Positions 41,703 to 51,372 of a DNA stretch of 64,000 nt are shown here, piece after piece; position 1 is the stretch's first letter; every line of letters starts with the position of its first letter. Source of the DNA: Pedobacter cryoconitis (GTDB lineage: Bacteria; Bacteroidota; Bacteroidia; Sphingobacteriales; Sphingobacteriaceae); contig NZ_JACHCC010000003.1 of the NCBI RefSeq assembly GCF_014207135.1, forward strand, positions 62,001-126,000. The letters are read 5' to 3'. A program made the position numbers and the translations under genes. The notes under the pieces are model-generated. The model was not told where the DNA came from. It saw only the letters and a list, made by a program, of their open reading frames with translations, and ran no database searches.

Positions 41703-43010
41703 TTAGAAGATAGTTAGAAATTTTTGAAAGTTTATTCGCCATAAGTCATTAAAATCATCAATAAATCTTTTGGTGTAAACCTGTTCATTAAATAAAACTC
41801 TATAGGTCATAAGACCTTTGATATCTATACAGAGCTCGAAGTTTGCATTATGTGCTCTGATATAATCAAATCTGATTTCTGTCAATTCATCAACGGGCTC
41901 CTCAACATTTACCACATTTAAAGGAGTATAGTTCACCAGCATATTACAATTGGAAAATAAAGCTCCTACATCTATATCATACATTTGATAATTATAAATA
42001 GCATGTGTCTTATAGGTTTTAAAAAGTTCCATTTGCACACTGGTGAGAAATTCTACCCCATCCATGGAAGTGGAGAGGTTGGTCATATAGAAATCACCAG
42101 AAAAATCACCAATCTGATGGCTCACGTATTTGTTGTTTTTATAATCCATCAGAAACTGGAAATAATATTTTTTTGTATGCAGCTCGTTCATCGCTTTTAA
42201 ATAGGCAGCAACTACAAGGGTATACAAACTGAATTTTTGAAATTTAATTTCAGTATACTTCGGTATAATCAGATAGGAAGATAACTGACAAAATACAGAT
42301 CCTTCAGGTTTTGTTTCCGGAGTGTGAAGGAAGTGTTTCCTGTGGTCAAAGGTTTTGGCAGTAATGGAATGAATAAAAGCTTCATTATTGCTCAGATCTA
42401 CAATAAGCTCATTTGGTTTTACCATTCCAGGGATAATGCTATTCAGTTTATGGCTATGAAAATCGTATTCGGTCAGAAATGACTTGCGTGACTGTGTTAT
42501 ATGATGAGATACATAATTTTCAAAAGAATACAATTGAAGGGAGGCAGAATCATCTTTATATACCTTTATGAAGTCTTCTTTAAGAATGCTTAGTGCTGCG
42601 GTGTTACCAATAATATGATTGATAAACAAAATAACAACAGAGTAGTCACTACATTCATAAACAGTTCCGTAAAATAACCGCTTATTATTTACAGGATACT
42701 TGTTCAGGATATTGATTCTTTGTGTAATCTGCTCCGCTAAATTATTGTCTTCTTCAACAGTTTCAAAGTCAAGGTGGAACAGTTCCTTGTCGAAAGAAAG
42801 TTCTTTTCTGTATAAATATCCATCCTGATAAATGAGCAGGGAACGTAAAATCTCCCTTTGACTTACCAGAGAATACCAGGCATTTTCAATTTTAAGGTGG
42901 CTTTTGCTTTTTAAGCCAATGGCTATATGTAAGTATTCGGCCCCGAGGCGATCGTAGAGCTCAAATGCAGCAATTTGTTTCGGACTTACTAAATGGTTTA
43001 CATCACTCAT
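41703..43010 (-). CDS. Condensation/acyltransferase-like domain protein 2 (altered HHxxxDG)
   Basis: The 435-aa protein has the size and motif order of a stand-alone NRPS condensation (or PapA-type acyltransferase) domain. The N-lobe has QREILRSLLIYQDG (residues ~51-64; family [RH]-H-E-x-L-R), then INHIIGNTAALSILKEDFIK at 130-149 in place of HHxxxDGxS. The catalytic second histidine is kept (His132) but the flanking His is Asn131 and the D-G pair is N-T. A later stretch (FQKFSLYTLVVAAYLKAMNE, IGDFSGDFYMTNL) recalls the conserved S-L-x-x-x-L-x-A-A and G-x-[FV]-x-N-x-[LV] motifs. It may be a weak or altered acyltransferase. No adenylation domain exists in the window. Confidence 0.72.
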   Translation of the reverse strand: MSDVNHLVSPKQIAAFELYDRLGAEYLHIAIGLKSKSHLKIENAWYSLVSQREILRSLLIYQDGYLYRKELSFDKELFHLDFETVEEDNNLAEQITQRINILNKYPVNNKRLFYGTVYECSDYSVVILFINHIIGNTAALSILKEDFIKVYKDDSASLQLYSFENYVSHHITQSRKSFLTEYDFHSHKLNSIIPGMVKPNELIVDLSNNEAFIHSITAKTFDHRKHFLHTPETKPEGSVFCQLSSYLIIPKYTEIKFQKFSLYTLVVAAYLKAMNELHTKKYYFQFLMDYKNNKYVSHQIGDFSGDFYMTNLSTSMDGVEFLTSVQMELFKTYKTHAIYNYQMYDIDVGALFSNCNMLVNYTPLNVVNVEEPVDELTEIRFDYIRAHNANFELCIDIKGLMTYRVLFNEQVYTKRFIDDFNDLWRINFQKFLTIF

Positions 43011-43036
43011 AAAATTGATATTATTTTTTAATGTCG

Positions 43037-44377
43037 CTAAACTATGGGGCTATAATTATTGATAAGATTTAAAACCAGCTCTTCTTCTTTGTATTTATTA
43101 TCGATCTGGCTCATTATGGTCTCCATGTTATTTCTATAATCATTTGCTCCAAGTAATTGAACAATTTTGTTCCTGATCATTTTAACAGAGTCTTTTTTCA
43201 GATCTCCAAATAACCCTATCTTTTTGCTCGCGATTTTTCTGGCATTCCCAATCTGATCAATATCAATCGGGTAAACAAGAAGAGGGACGCCGATAGCAAG
43301 ACTCTCCTTGATAGAATTTAACCCACCGTGAGTAATAAAAATATTGGCGTTCTTAAGCATCCACAATTGAGGGACATAAGGGAAAATGTGAACGTTTGAT
43401 AATTGCCGGAGATACTTTTCTTCCCATTTCTTTTTACCCAGTGAAAAGATAAAATCAACCTCTGTGAGTTGTCCCGCCACTTTATTGAGCTTTTTCATCA
43501 GAGAAAATATATCATGTACCCTGTGCTCACCAAATACAGTTCCGAAAGAGATATATACTACTTTCCTGCCTTTGGTAACAATTCTATCCAAACGATCATC
43601 AATAGTTATATCAATACGGTTTTTGTCTACAAAAAGCCCTAGATAATGATGATTGTCATGTTGGGGAGTATTAAAGAACTCGAGCTCAATAGGTGAAGTC
43701 AATAAACTGGGAATATTTTTGAAAATCAGGTCAAAGAAGTTTAACTCATCGAGTTTATAATGCGCTGGCAAACCCTCTTCCTTTATTTTTCTGTTTAAAA
43801 CAGAAAGTTCATCCTGTCCAAGGTAAAAGGTCTTATAGAATATCTGTCTTGTATTTTTTGATAATAACCTGAAAAAATGCTCCAAACGGATTTTTGTTTT
43901 CTGGTGAGGCATTGATCTGCTGTTCAGATAAGGATGACTGGCATTTCCAATACTGGATAACATAGTCTCCAGGTAAAAAAATTTGATACCTAAAGATTTT
44001 ATTCGTGTATATAATAAGAGAAAGTCAGTTCCGGCAAAAGTATCGGCAATAATTACGGTTGGTTTAATGGTATCGACCGCTGCATTAAGCTCACCTTTTC
44101 TTAAATCATAAAATAGTGCACTGCTCTTATTTTTGAGCTTATCAAAATAATTATAATCAATTTTCATCTGCCGGGCAAGAGAAATATCTGCATCTACCCC
44201 AAATGGAAAGGTATCAGAACTATAGAAATGAAAATGATTATTATTAACGTGATTATAAAAATCTTTCGGCATGAAGTAAAAAACCTCATACCCGTTGTTT
44301 TTAAGGATTTTTGCTATTTTAAACGACGCGTTGAGATGACTCAATGAAGGGTATTGGATGATTAATACTTTATTCAT
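43037..44377 (-). CDS. UGT-type (GT1/MGT-like) glycosyltransferase
   Basis: From MNKVLIIQYPSLSHLNASFK (alternative start 6 bp upstream) the 446-aa protein is a GT-B glycosyltransferase of the family that decorates natural products. The N-lobe has SHLNASFKIAKILKNNGYEV with the early acceptor-domain pattern, the C-lobe has KVVYISFGTVFGEH (residues ~275-288), and the nucleotide-sugar-binding signature ANIFITHGGLNSIKESLAIG then VPLLVYPIDIDQIGNARKIA (~355-395), including HGG and the D-Q-x-x-N-A pair. It overlaps the PCAT-like ABC gene by 8 bp. It most likely attaches a hexose to the mature peptide. Confidence 0.88.
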   Translation of the reverse strand: MNKVLIIQYPSLSHLNASFKIAKILKNNGYEVFYFMPKDFYNHVNNNHFHFYSSDTFPFGVDADISLARQMKIDYNYFDKLKNKSSALFYDLRKGELNAAVDTIKPTVIIADTFAGTDFLLLYTRIKSLGIKFFYLETMLSSIGNASHPYLNSRSMPHQKTKIRLEHFFRLLSKNTRQIFYKTFYLGQDELSVLNRKIKEEGLPAHYKLDELNFFDLIFKNIPSLLTSPIELEFFNTPQHDNHHYLGLFVDKNRIDITIDDRLDRIVTKGRKVVYISFGTVFGEHRVHDIFSLMKKLNKVAGQLTEVDFIFSLGKKKWEEKYLRQLSNVHIFPYVPQLWMLKNANIFITHGGLNSIKESLAIGVPLLVYPIDIDQIGNARKIASKKIGLFGDLKKDSVKMIRNKIVQLLGANDYRNNMETIMSQIDNKYKEEELVLNLINNYSPIV

Positions 44378-46469
44378 ATACACTCGGTTTGTTTTGCTCG
44401 AAGGTTTTGTTAAGAAAGGAAGGCGCAGTAGGGTGGGGATGACACAAAATAATAATAGTAATGTCGTCTTTTATCTGGTATAAAAATTCTTCCAGTATGA
44501 TTGTGCTGGTAGCTTCTGTTTCTAAATACTGCTCATCTATAAGCAGTATTCCGGCTCCTTGATACAGTGCCCTGGCAATAGCTATTATAATCTTGTCAAT
44601 TGTAGTTAATCCGTAACCGGAAGGACCTATAACCGTCGCCAGAGATTCAGGGAAGGATTTGATGTAATTATCCAGCTTATACTTAAATATAAACCTGAGT
44701 AAAGCCTCATGTATATGGGTGACATCATTAAATGCAATATTATATGCGATGGATTCATTGAAAATAAATGGCTCACACAATAAGGTGGTCACCATCTTTT
44801 TCCTTGTTGCACTGGCTATTTCCTGATAATTGAAATTGTCATTAATGATGATACGATAATTTTCAGAAGATTCTGGCTGACTAAATGTAAGAGTTAAATC
44901 TTTTCTGCTTTTGAAATCAACAGGCTGCAGATAATTCACTTCTCCTTTTATTGCTTTGAAATAAAGTGCTGGTTCTCCACTTTCAGCAGCGTAAATTTTA
45001 ATGCTTTCGGGATCTTCTGCGAAAACAGGATTGCTTGTTTTTTTAATGGAAGTAGCTTGGTTCCGGACTTCTTTATTGTTTTCAAAATATCCTGTTTTTA
45101 ATTCATCATATTCCAGCATACTAAAGGATAGCCTGTTTAGTAAAAATGCAAAACAAGCACTTAAGATTAGTGAAAGTGAAAATTGTCCGGGCATGACTTC
45201 TCTGCTCTTTAAGCCCTGAAGGTTAATCAATAAAATCAGGAAGAAAATAGAAACAAATGATACATTTTTATAGGTTACAAATCTGTTCCTTATTTTTTTT
45301 AACTGATAAAGCTGTTCCTGATAACTATAGTTTTCTTTCTTGAATTTGAGAAGGAATTCATTTTCCCTGTTTGAATCTGTAATAGCATTTATACTTTCTA
45401 ACATAGAATTAAAGCCACTTCTTAGCACTGTCTGATATTGCGAAAGCTTACTTTTTTTATCAGTAATATTAACTTTTGTTTTATTGACGATAAAAAAAAT
45501 GATCCCTGATAATAAAAAAAGACAGCTAAAGGTTTTTAAATCAGTAGTCAATAGATAAGAGCTAATCAGGAGCAGAAATAGTATTGTTGAAAAAGTATGC
45601 AGTAATAGGCTGAAAGACTGTGTGTTGTCGCGAGTCAGTTCCATGTAATTACCCCATAAATATTTACGGTTCTTTTCTTTAGATAGATCGGTTACAGTAT
45701 TGAAAATGTTAAGGCTGAAATTATTAAGCTGATAGCTGGAACTAATATAAGAACTTACATTTTTGAAATTTTCATAGAAAATCTGTGTAATTAGGAGGGT
45801 TGTCAGTAAGACGAAAATTTTTATTAATATGTCAACTGGTAGCTTTCCGTCAATGGAAGGAAGCCAGGAATCGATCAGTGATCTGAGCATGAAAAGCAGA
45901 GTAATAGCGGCACTGGCCTGAATTACATTTATAGTCGCAGCTGTGGCAAATATCGGCCATTTCCCTGCCATAGGTTGTAATAACCATTTAAAGATTTGTT
46001 TACTTTCTGGCGTGTCTGATTCCTGTTTGGTTAGCTCCATGGTCAAATAGACCCCAGAGTCCCATAATTGTTCAAGTGCTGCTTTAGAAAGAGAAAGCAT
46101 TCCTTTCATCGGATGGTAAAGTATATATGCTGGACCGGTTTTATGCTGATCAACTTTACACAATACTACATAGTTGTTTTTTCCAAGTTCAGGATCATCA
46201 ACAACCAGTATAACAGGATGAAGAATCGAATTTATTGTTTCAAAACCTGCCTGCCAGCATCCTACCTCAAAACCTTCTTCTTCGGCTAGCTTCAGCATTC
46301 CTTTTAAAGAATCTGAATCTTTCTGTACATGATGATAATTAGCAGGAGCACGTTTGCCTGCTATTCTGTTGTAATAGCGCAACAACCATAAAACACAAGC
46401 TTCTCCTGCACCAGATTTATTTTTTATAATAAAACTTATACTCTTCCACTTTCTTTTGATACCAGCCAT
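44370..46469 (-). CDS. Degenerate PCAT-like protein (dead C39-like domain, TM domain, NBD without Walker A)
   Basis: The 699-aa protein keeps the outline of a peptidase-containing ABC transporter. Residues ~1-135 align to a C39 domain, but D-C-G-x-A-C reads G-A-G-E-A-C (Ala21 for Cys), the His position is Asn99 (NNYVVLCKV) and the Asp is His119 (LYHPMKG). A five-to-six-helix TM domain follows (~165-470). The nucleotide-binding domain (~490-690) has no Walker A loop, has L-T-T-I-D for LSGGQ and C for the Q-loop Gln (LLCEPFIFNESIAYNI), yet retains a Walker B-like ILLIDE and the downstream His. It is unlikely to hydrolyse ATP. It could be a leader-binding membrane scaffold paired with the intact ABC exporter. 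It overlaps the glycosyltransferase gene. Confidence 0.82.
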   Translation of the reverse strand: MAGIKRKWKSISFIIKNKSGAGEACVLWLLRYYNRIAGKRAPANYHHVQKDSDSLKGMLKLAEEEGFEVGCWQAGFETINSILHPVILVVDDPELGKNNYVVLCKVDQHKTGPAYILYHPMKGMLSLSKAALEQLWDSGVYLTMELTKQESDTPESKQIFKWLLQPMAGKWPIFATAATINVIQASAAITLLFMLRSLIDSWLPSIDGKLPVDILIKIFVLLTTLLITQIFYENFKNVSSYISSSYQLNNFSLNIFNTVTDLSKEKNRKYLWGNYMELTRDNTQSFSLLLHTFSTILFLLLISSYLLTTDLKTFSCLFLLSGIIFFIVNKTKVNITDKKSKLSQYQTVLRSGFNSMLESINAITDSNRENEFLLKFKKENYSYQEQLYQLKKIRNRFVTYKNVSFVSIFFLILLINLQGLKSREVMPGQFSLSLILSACFAFLLNRLSFSMLEYDELKTGYFENNKEVRNQATSIKKTSNPVFAEDPESIKIYAAESGEPALYFKAIKGEVNYLQPVDFKSRKDLTLTFSQPESSENYRIIINDNFNYQEIASATRKKMVTTLLCEPFIFNESIAYNIAFNDVTHIHEALLRFIFKYKLDNYIKSFPESLATVIGPSGYGLTTIDKIIIAIARALYQGAGILLIDEQYLETEATSTIILEEFLYQIKDDITIIILCHPHPTAPSFLNKTFEQNKPSVYE

Positions 46470-46485
46470 CTATATCTGTAATAAA

Positions 46486-46665
46486 TCATCTACCGTAAAT
46501 AGCCTTAAACCAGGGACTCCAATCTATCGTGTCTTCATCAACAATATGATGCTGCTGATGAATTTCATTAATATTTAGTAATTTATCGTCTTGTTGTGTA
46601 TTGCTTTTACTTTGCATCAACTCTTTAAAGTCGTCAAGGGATAGTTTGGTTTTTGACTCTTCCAT
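46486..46665 (-). CDS. Candidate second-type precursor or accessory peptide (59 aa)
   Basis: The frame starts MEESKTKLSLDDFKELMQSK and ends DWSPWFKAIYGR, 16 bp before the PCAT-like gene on the same strand. Its N-terminal half resembles leader peptides (K-L-S-L-D-D-F-K-E-L-M), but it lacks the KPNSTE and NDILF motifs of the three homologous precursors. The C-terminal W-S-P-W-F-K-x-I-Y-G-R is aromatic-rich, a plausible core for radical or oxygenase modification. It is the first gene of the left operon. It may be a second substrate or a small carrier-type partner of the PCAT-like protein; the assignment is inference. Confidence 0.6.
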   Translation of the reverse strand: MEESKTKLSLDDFKELMQSKSNTQQDDKLLNINEIHQQHHIVDEDTIDWSPWFKAIYGR

Positions 46666-47036
46666 ATTAATCTATTTTAGGTTTAATGATTTGCATGGTA
46701 CCGGCGGTGATGTACATCGCCATTATCAAGATAATCAGTCAGATATTTTTAAAATTTAATTTTTAGTGGTTAAGTTATTTGTTTTTAATTTGGTTTTAAG
46801 TGTCAGAGCATAATATTGGTAAGTAGTTCCTATTTGGTTAATTAGTTCTTATTTTGAAATTCGTGTTATCTTATTGATTGATTTTCGGGTCATTGTTCTT
46901 GTAAAATAGGTATGCGTTACAAGGATTAACGTGGTTTTAATTGTTAAGGTGTTAATGTGAAATTACAATAGTCTAATGTAAAAGAATTTTCTTAAACTTG
47001 AACTAAGTTTTAAAAAGTTATGTACTAATTCTGAAA
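46666..47036. promoter_or_regulatory. Divergent promoter region of the RiPP-like island with a palindrome
   Basis: This AT-rich gap separates the minus-strand left operon from the plus-strand exporter operon and must hold two promoters. At 46703-46721 a near-perfect palindrome, GGCG-GT-GATGTACATC-GCC, with the fully symmetric core GATGTACATC, stands out by its GC content and lies about 40 bp upstream of the first left-operon gene. It is a candidate operator or leader hairpin. I see no gene. Confidence 0.4.
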
Positions 47037-47816
47037 ATGATAACAGTTATTTTAACCGTATGGAAGCGTAATAATTTAGAGGAGCAAATTAATGCACTTC
47101 TTTCTCAGACTGTTCTTCCATCTAAAATATGGGTTTATCATTGTAAATTTAATGTTGCCCCTGATATAAGTTTATGTGAAAGGTTTCCTATGGTTGAATA
47201 TCAGGTAAACACAGGGGATCTGGGGTATTTTGGAAGGTTTAGTCTGGCGCTTCACGCAAAAACTCCGTATATCTATATCCTGGATGATGATGTTATTCCT
47301 TCTGTAACCTGGCTGGAGACTTGTTTGGAGTTATGTTCAAGATATAACAGCATCATATCCGCTACCGGCAGGATTGTTCCGCAAGATGATTACATGCCTG
47401 AAAGGCCCAAAGGAGAAAAAGAGAAATTTATCAGGAAATATTTTGTCGGGGATAACTATGATGAATATGCAGAGAATTATTGTTTGAACAATACGGAGGT
47501 TGATTTTGGTTGTAACAGCTGGTTTTTTAAATCAGAATGGCTGATTTATTTCTGGGGAATAAGACCATTCACTACTCAAACCGGGGAAGACATTCATTTT
47601 TCTGCCTCATGTCTTTTACTCGGTGGAATTAAAACTATGGTACCGAGACAGGATATAACTAACGTTTCAGGGAATATGAGAAAACACTACGGTTATGATG
47701 ATTTTGCAACATGGAAAAAAAGTAATTTTATTGAGGATAGAGAAACCCTTTTTAGATATTGGATTCGGGATAAGGGATGGATACCAATTAGCTGGAATGT
47801 CGAAGAATTAAAGTAA
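47037..47816 (+). CDS. GT-A type (family 2-like) glycosyltransferase
   Basis: The 259-aa protein begins MITVILTVWKRNNLEEQINA LLSQTVLP, the usual first strand and helix of family 2-type glycosyltransferases, and has the metal-binding triad in TPYIYILDDDVIPSVTWLET (DDD at residues ~83-85). The C-terminal part has FGCNSWFFKSEWL and TQTGEDIHFSASCLLLG, where the ED pair matches the catalytic-base position of GT-A enzymes. It is soluble, with no membrane helices. First in an operon with an ABC exporter and a GT-B-like protein, it probably adds a sugar to the peptide product before export. Confidence 0.85.
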   Translation: MITVILTVWKRNNLEEQINALLSQTVLPSKIWVYHCKFNVAPDISLCERFPMVEYQVNTGDLGYFGRFSLALHAKTPYIYILDDDVIPSVTWLETCLELCSRYNSIISATGRIVPQDDYMPERPKGEKEKFIRKYFVGDNYDEYAENYCLNNTEVDFGCNSWFFKSEWLIYFWGIRPFTTQTGEDIHFSASCLLLGGIKTMVPRQDITNVSGNMRKHYGYDDFATWKKSNFIEDRETLFRYWIRDKGWIPISWNVEELK

Positions 47817-47855
47817 ATTTTTTTAAGAGGTTATTTTATAAAAATAATAGATAGA

Positions 47856-49523
47856 ATGAAAGAACAAATGACTTCTGGAAAGCTGATAAGAAAATTCTCA
47901 AGATACTTCAGGCCTTACCTGTTTTTGGAGATTTCCCTGATATTGTTACTGATTATAAGTAGTGTAGGTTCATTGGCAACACCTTATGCACTGAAAATAA
48001 TAATTGATGATATCTTTCCGCATGGTAATTTAAATGACCTGGTTTTATTACTTTCTATTCTCGTTGGAATTTATATTATAAGAATTGTTTCGACAGTTTT
48101 TAGTGATATTCTGCAGGTAAAGATCAGTCAGAAAATTGTGTCTGATATCCGGTTTGATATGCTGGGTAACCTGCTTAACCGACCAGTTGAGTTTTATAAG
48201 CGTACCAATTCAGGTGAGATTCTTTACATCTTTATGAATGATATCCAGAATATTCAGAATGCACTTTCATCTCTGATTATTTTGCTTTTGAATGATGGTT
48301 TGACGCTAATTGGTATTGTCGTTATGTTAGGGATACTAAACTTAAAGCTTACCCTGATCAGTTTACTGTGTCTGCCGATTATCTTATTCAGTCTGAAGAA
48401 ATTCACCCCATTACTTCAGGAAAGTTTTAAGAAGGTACAGCAGATGGAGGAAAAGTTAAATGTTTTTTTTATTGAACGGATGAAGAATATCCGTGTGATT
48501 AAAAGTTTCAATACTTTTTTTTACGAACTTCAGAAGCTCTCTTCCATACAATCAGGATTATTAGGTGCTTATCTGAGAAGTGTTAAAGTTTCCAGCTTAA
48601 ACAGCAATATCATTACCTTTTTTGTAGCTATAGGTCCTATCATTGTTTTAATCATGGGGGGAAAGGACGTGTTTAACGGCTTAATGACTATCGGATCATT
48701 AATTGCCTTCATTCAATATTTAAATCGATTGTACGCGCCTACAATCAATATTATGAAAAGCTATGATCAATTGACCAAGGCACTGGTTTCTATGGAAAGG
48801 GTAATTGATTATATAGGCGATGGTACATCTGCTTTGCCGATCGCAGAGACAAAATCAAAGGAGGGTTTAAAAGTTGAGACTATCAGTATAAATCGTCTGT
48901 CACTTAGTTTTGATGGTAAAAAGGTGCTTGAAAATATTGATATGACCTTTGAAACGGGGAAAATATATGGGATAACAGGCCCCAGCGGATCGGGAAAAAG
49001 TTCGATTATTAATCTTCTCTGTGGGTTTATGGAGCCAAGTGAAGGAGTGATTACAGTAAACAATAAGATACCACTTAACCAGATTCAGGACTGGACTTCA
49101 CACGTAGGGCTTATTGAAAAAGAAAATCAGTTGTTTAGCGGCAATATCCTTGAAAATTTGCTTTATGGCAGTTTCTCTGCTTCAAGAGAAGATATTGATT
49201 TTGCTATTGAATCCGGTAGATTTAAAAGTGTGCTGGAAGATTTGGAGTCAGGAGAAAATACAATTATAAATGATAATGGATCTATCCTCTCGGATGGGCA
49301 GAAACAGCGGGTGTCTATTGTACGGACGTTATTGAAAAAGCCGGCATTAATCATTTTTGATGAGGCGACCTCAAGCCTTGATTCAAAACTGGAATTAGAA
49401 ATCATTGATAAGTTAAAACTGCATTACAAAGATTCAATCATCATCATCATTACTCACCGTCTTTCTTCTGTTAAATCTTTTGATCATGTGTATGACATCT
49501 CGCAGGAGCTGTATGTTAATTAA
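47856..49523 (+). CDS. ABC exporter (fused TM and ATPase domains)
   Basis: The 555-aa half-transporter has six TM helices (about residues 20-320), with the family's first helix pair and coupling helices, and an intact ATPase domain: Walker A GPSGSGKSS (375-383), signature LSDGQKQR (478-485), Walker B ALIIFDEATSSLDS (497-510) and H-loop ITHR. It works as a dimer in the inner membrane. No C39 domain is attached. It is the likely exporter of the island's peptide or its lipidated form. It lies between two glycosyltransferase-like genes in a three-gene operon. Confidence 0.92.
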   Translation: MKEQMTSGKLIRKFSRYFRPYLFLEISLILLLIISSVGSLATPYALKIIIDDIFPHGNLNDLVLLLSILVGIYIIRIVSTVFSDILQVKISQKIVSDIRFDMLGNLLNRPVEFYKRTNSGEILYIFMNDIQNIQNALSSLIILLLNDGLTLIGIVVMLGILNLKLTLISLLCLPIILFSLKKFTPLLQESFKKVQQMEEKLNVFFIERMKNIRVIKSFNTFFYELQKLSSIQSGLLGAYLRSVKVSSLNSNIITFFVAIGPIIVLIMGGKDVFNGLMTIGSLIAFIQYLNRLYAPTINIMKSYDQLTKALVSMERVIDYIGDGTSALPIAETKSKEGLKVETISINRLSLSFDGKKVLENIDMTFETGKIYGITGPSGSGKSSIINLLCGFMEPSEGVITVNNKIPLNQIQDWTSHVGLIEKENQLFSGNILENLLYGSFSASREDIDFAIESGRFKSVLEDLESGENTIINDNGSILSDGQKQRVSIVRTLLKKPALIIFDEATSSLDSKLELEIIDKLKLHYKDSIIIIITHRLSSVKSFDHVYDISQELYVN

Positions 49524-49533
49524 AAAATAATCA

Positions 49534-51372
49534 ATGGAACAAATAAACAATATTTCAGTTTTTCATCATTTAAAGGACCCGAATCTGAGCAATCTTAAAA
49601 CGTGTAACTTCAATGTTTTGATCATCAATAACTTTCTGGATCAGATTGTTGATGAAAATATTGAACAAAGAATGGTCAGTCAGGTTTATATGATTTGTTA
49701 CCTTTTTAAAAATATAATTGAAGGGGATCGAGATAGGAAAATCCACTTATGTAGCGAAGAACAGTTTAATTATAGTTCCATATGGGAAAATGGGTCTCAA
49801 TTACAGGGGTTTTTAGATGAATTCATTTATAGTCAATCCTGGAAAAAAATGATGCTGACAGCTTATGATGTTATTATTTGTCACCCATTGTATGAAAAGG
49901 CCGTGCTCGAGCATATACAGGAAAATTATGCGGATGACTTTTTTAATGAAGAAGGGTTCCCAAAACTTTTCTCATTAGTGGATACCTCATCGACCGCATT
50001 AAGCCCTGAATTTATGCCTTATGTAACGCTGCTGACCGATCAGCTTCATCCCACCTTCAGCAAAAGTAAATTAGAAGAAATAGGCAGATTTAAAAGAATG
50101 ATTTCTTCTGATTATAAGGGTTTTGGTATGTTTGAGCAGGAGGCACAGTTTCAGGAGTTGATCAAAACTATTTCTATTAATAATGCAGATACTGCCAGAC
50201 ATTCTTTTGACAAAATTTTATTGATTGATGATCATAAAAGGTGTTTCTATATTGGTGATTCCTGTTTCTGGCTTCAATACATTAATGTTAATATAAAAAA
50301 GAATTTTCCGGGCGGAGATATCACTGTTGTCTGCAGGGATGAGCGGAAGATTAATTTCTTTAACAAAATATTCAAGCGCTCTCTGGATGAAAAACTAAGT
50401 TTTCAATATTCGGACTGGGAGAATGTGAACTTTCATGATTATGATATTATTCTGTACGATAGTGATATCAGTATCCGTTTTTTGACTTATGTTACTGAGC
50501 ATTATGAAAGCAAATTTAAAGGGATACCAATTCTTAATTATTCCAACAGGAATATTAAGGAAACGGAGTCTCTTTCAGAACTGCATTATAGTTACTTTTT
50601 TAAACTCAGACAACCTAAGGCAGATTTAATCAATAATATAAAAGCTGCGAAATCTAATTCAGAATTTGAAATCAGGATACAGGATCTTGAAAAACAAGAG
50701 GCTTGTCAGTGGCTTGAGTCGCAGGGCGTTCAGGAGAATGATAAAGTAGTTGTGTTAATTTTTAATAGCAGTTCTCCATTGAAGATGTTAAGCCACGATA
50801 TGCAGCAGGATATGATCAGAAGTATGGCATTGAATACGGTTGCCAAGGTACTACTGTTCGATGAAAAAGGAATAGGGATCAAGGATGATCTGCAGCATAA
50901 TCTGCCTGCTGCTGCAATGGATAAAATTATTGTTGCCACACAAATGGGGATCAGGATGGATATGGCATTATTAGCTAATAAGGCTGTTGTGGCAATTTTC
51001 AGTCCTTGTACCGGAATGATGCACCTGGCTAACGGGGTTTACCGGTACTTGAAAAAGGACGGGATAATAGACCGGAAAAGCATTCCGCTGATGTTGATCT
51101 ATAGTGGGAATTTTATGGATTTTGATATAGCCTATCATCCTAATAAGTGGTGGTTTAACTCATTAGTCAAATGTGCAGTTCTGGCGCAGTCTGATTCCGG
51201 AGTGGAATTATTGAAACTTAAAGATGTCCCTTCCGATATCCAGGAGTATAACAAAGTATCCAGGCCTTTGAAACAGATGTCTACCTGGCACCTGTTTAAA
51301 TTCCTCAAGAAAAATTATCCCGAATTGAGTTCGTCTTTATTTGTAAATGGATTTATGGATGAAATAAATTAA
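49534..51372 (+). CDS. Large GT-B-like protein (family 9-like C-terminus)
   Basis: The 612-aa protein looks like a two-domain GT-B fold. The N-terminal half (~1-380) is unassigned (FNVLIINNFLDQIVDENIEQ, KILLIDDHKRCFYIGDSCFW). The C-terminal half (~390-560) has the nucleotide-sugar domain pattern of heptosyltransferase-like enzymes: ENDKVVVLIFNSSSPLKMLS, NTVAKVLLFDEKGIGIKDDL and then MDMALLANKAVVAIFSPCTG, MMHLANGVYRYL, where the family normally reads D-T-G-P-M-H-L-A. No signal peptide is present. It ends by overlapping the convergent condensation-like gene by 20 bp. I consider glycosyl transfer to the product likely but not certain. Confidence 0.65.
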   Translation: MEQINNISVFHHLKDPNLSNLKTCNFNVLIINNFLDQIVDENIEQRMVSQVYMICYLFKNIIEGDRDRKIHLCSEEQFNYSSIWENGSQLQGFLDEFIYSQSWKKMMLTAYDVIICHPLYEKAVLEHIQENYADDFFNEEGFPKLFSLVDTSSTALSPEFMPYVTLLTDQLHPTFSKSKLEEIGRFKRMISSDYKGFGMFEQEAQFQELIKTISINNADTARHSFDKILLIDDHKRCFYIGDSCFWLQYINVNIKKNFPGGDITVVCRDERKINFFNKIFKRSLDEKLSFQYSDWENVNFHDYDIILYDSDISIRFLTYVTEHYESKFKGIPILNYSNRNIKETESLSELHYSYFFKLRQPKADLINNIKAAKSNSEFEIRIQDLEKQEACQWLESQGVQENDKVVVLIFNSSSPLKMLSHDMQQDMIRSMALNTVAKVLLFDEKGIGIKDDLQHNLPAAAMDKIIVATQMGIRMDMALLANKAVVAIFSPCTGMMHLANGVYRYLKKDGIIDRKSIPLMLIYSGNFMDFDIAYHPNKWWFNSLVKCAVLAQSDSGVELLKLKDVPSDIQEYNKVSRPLKQMSTWHLFKFLKKNYPELSSSLFVNGFMDEIN

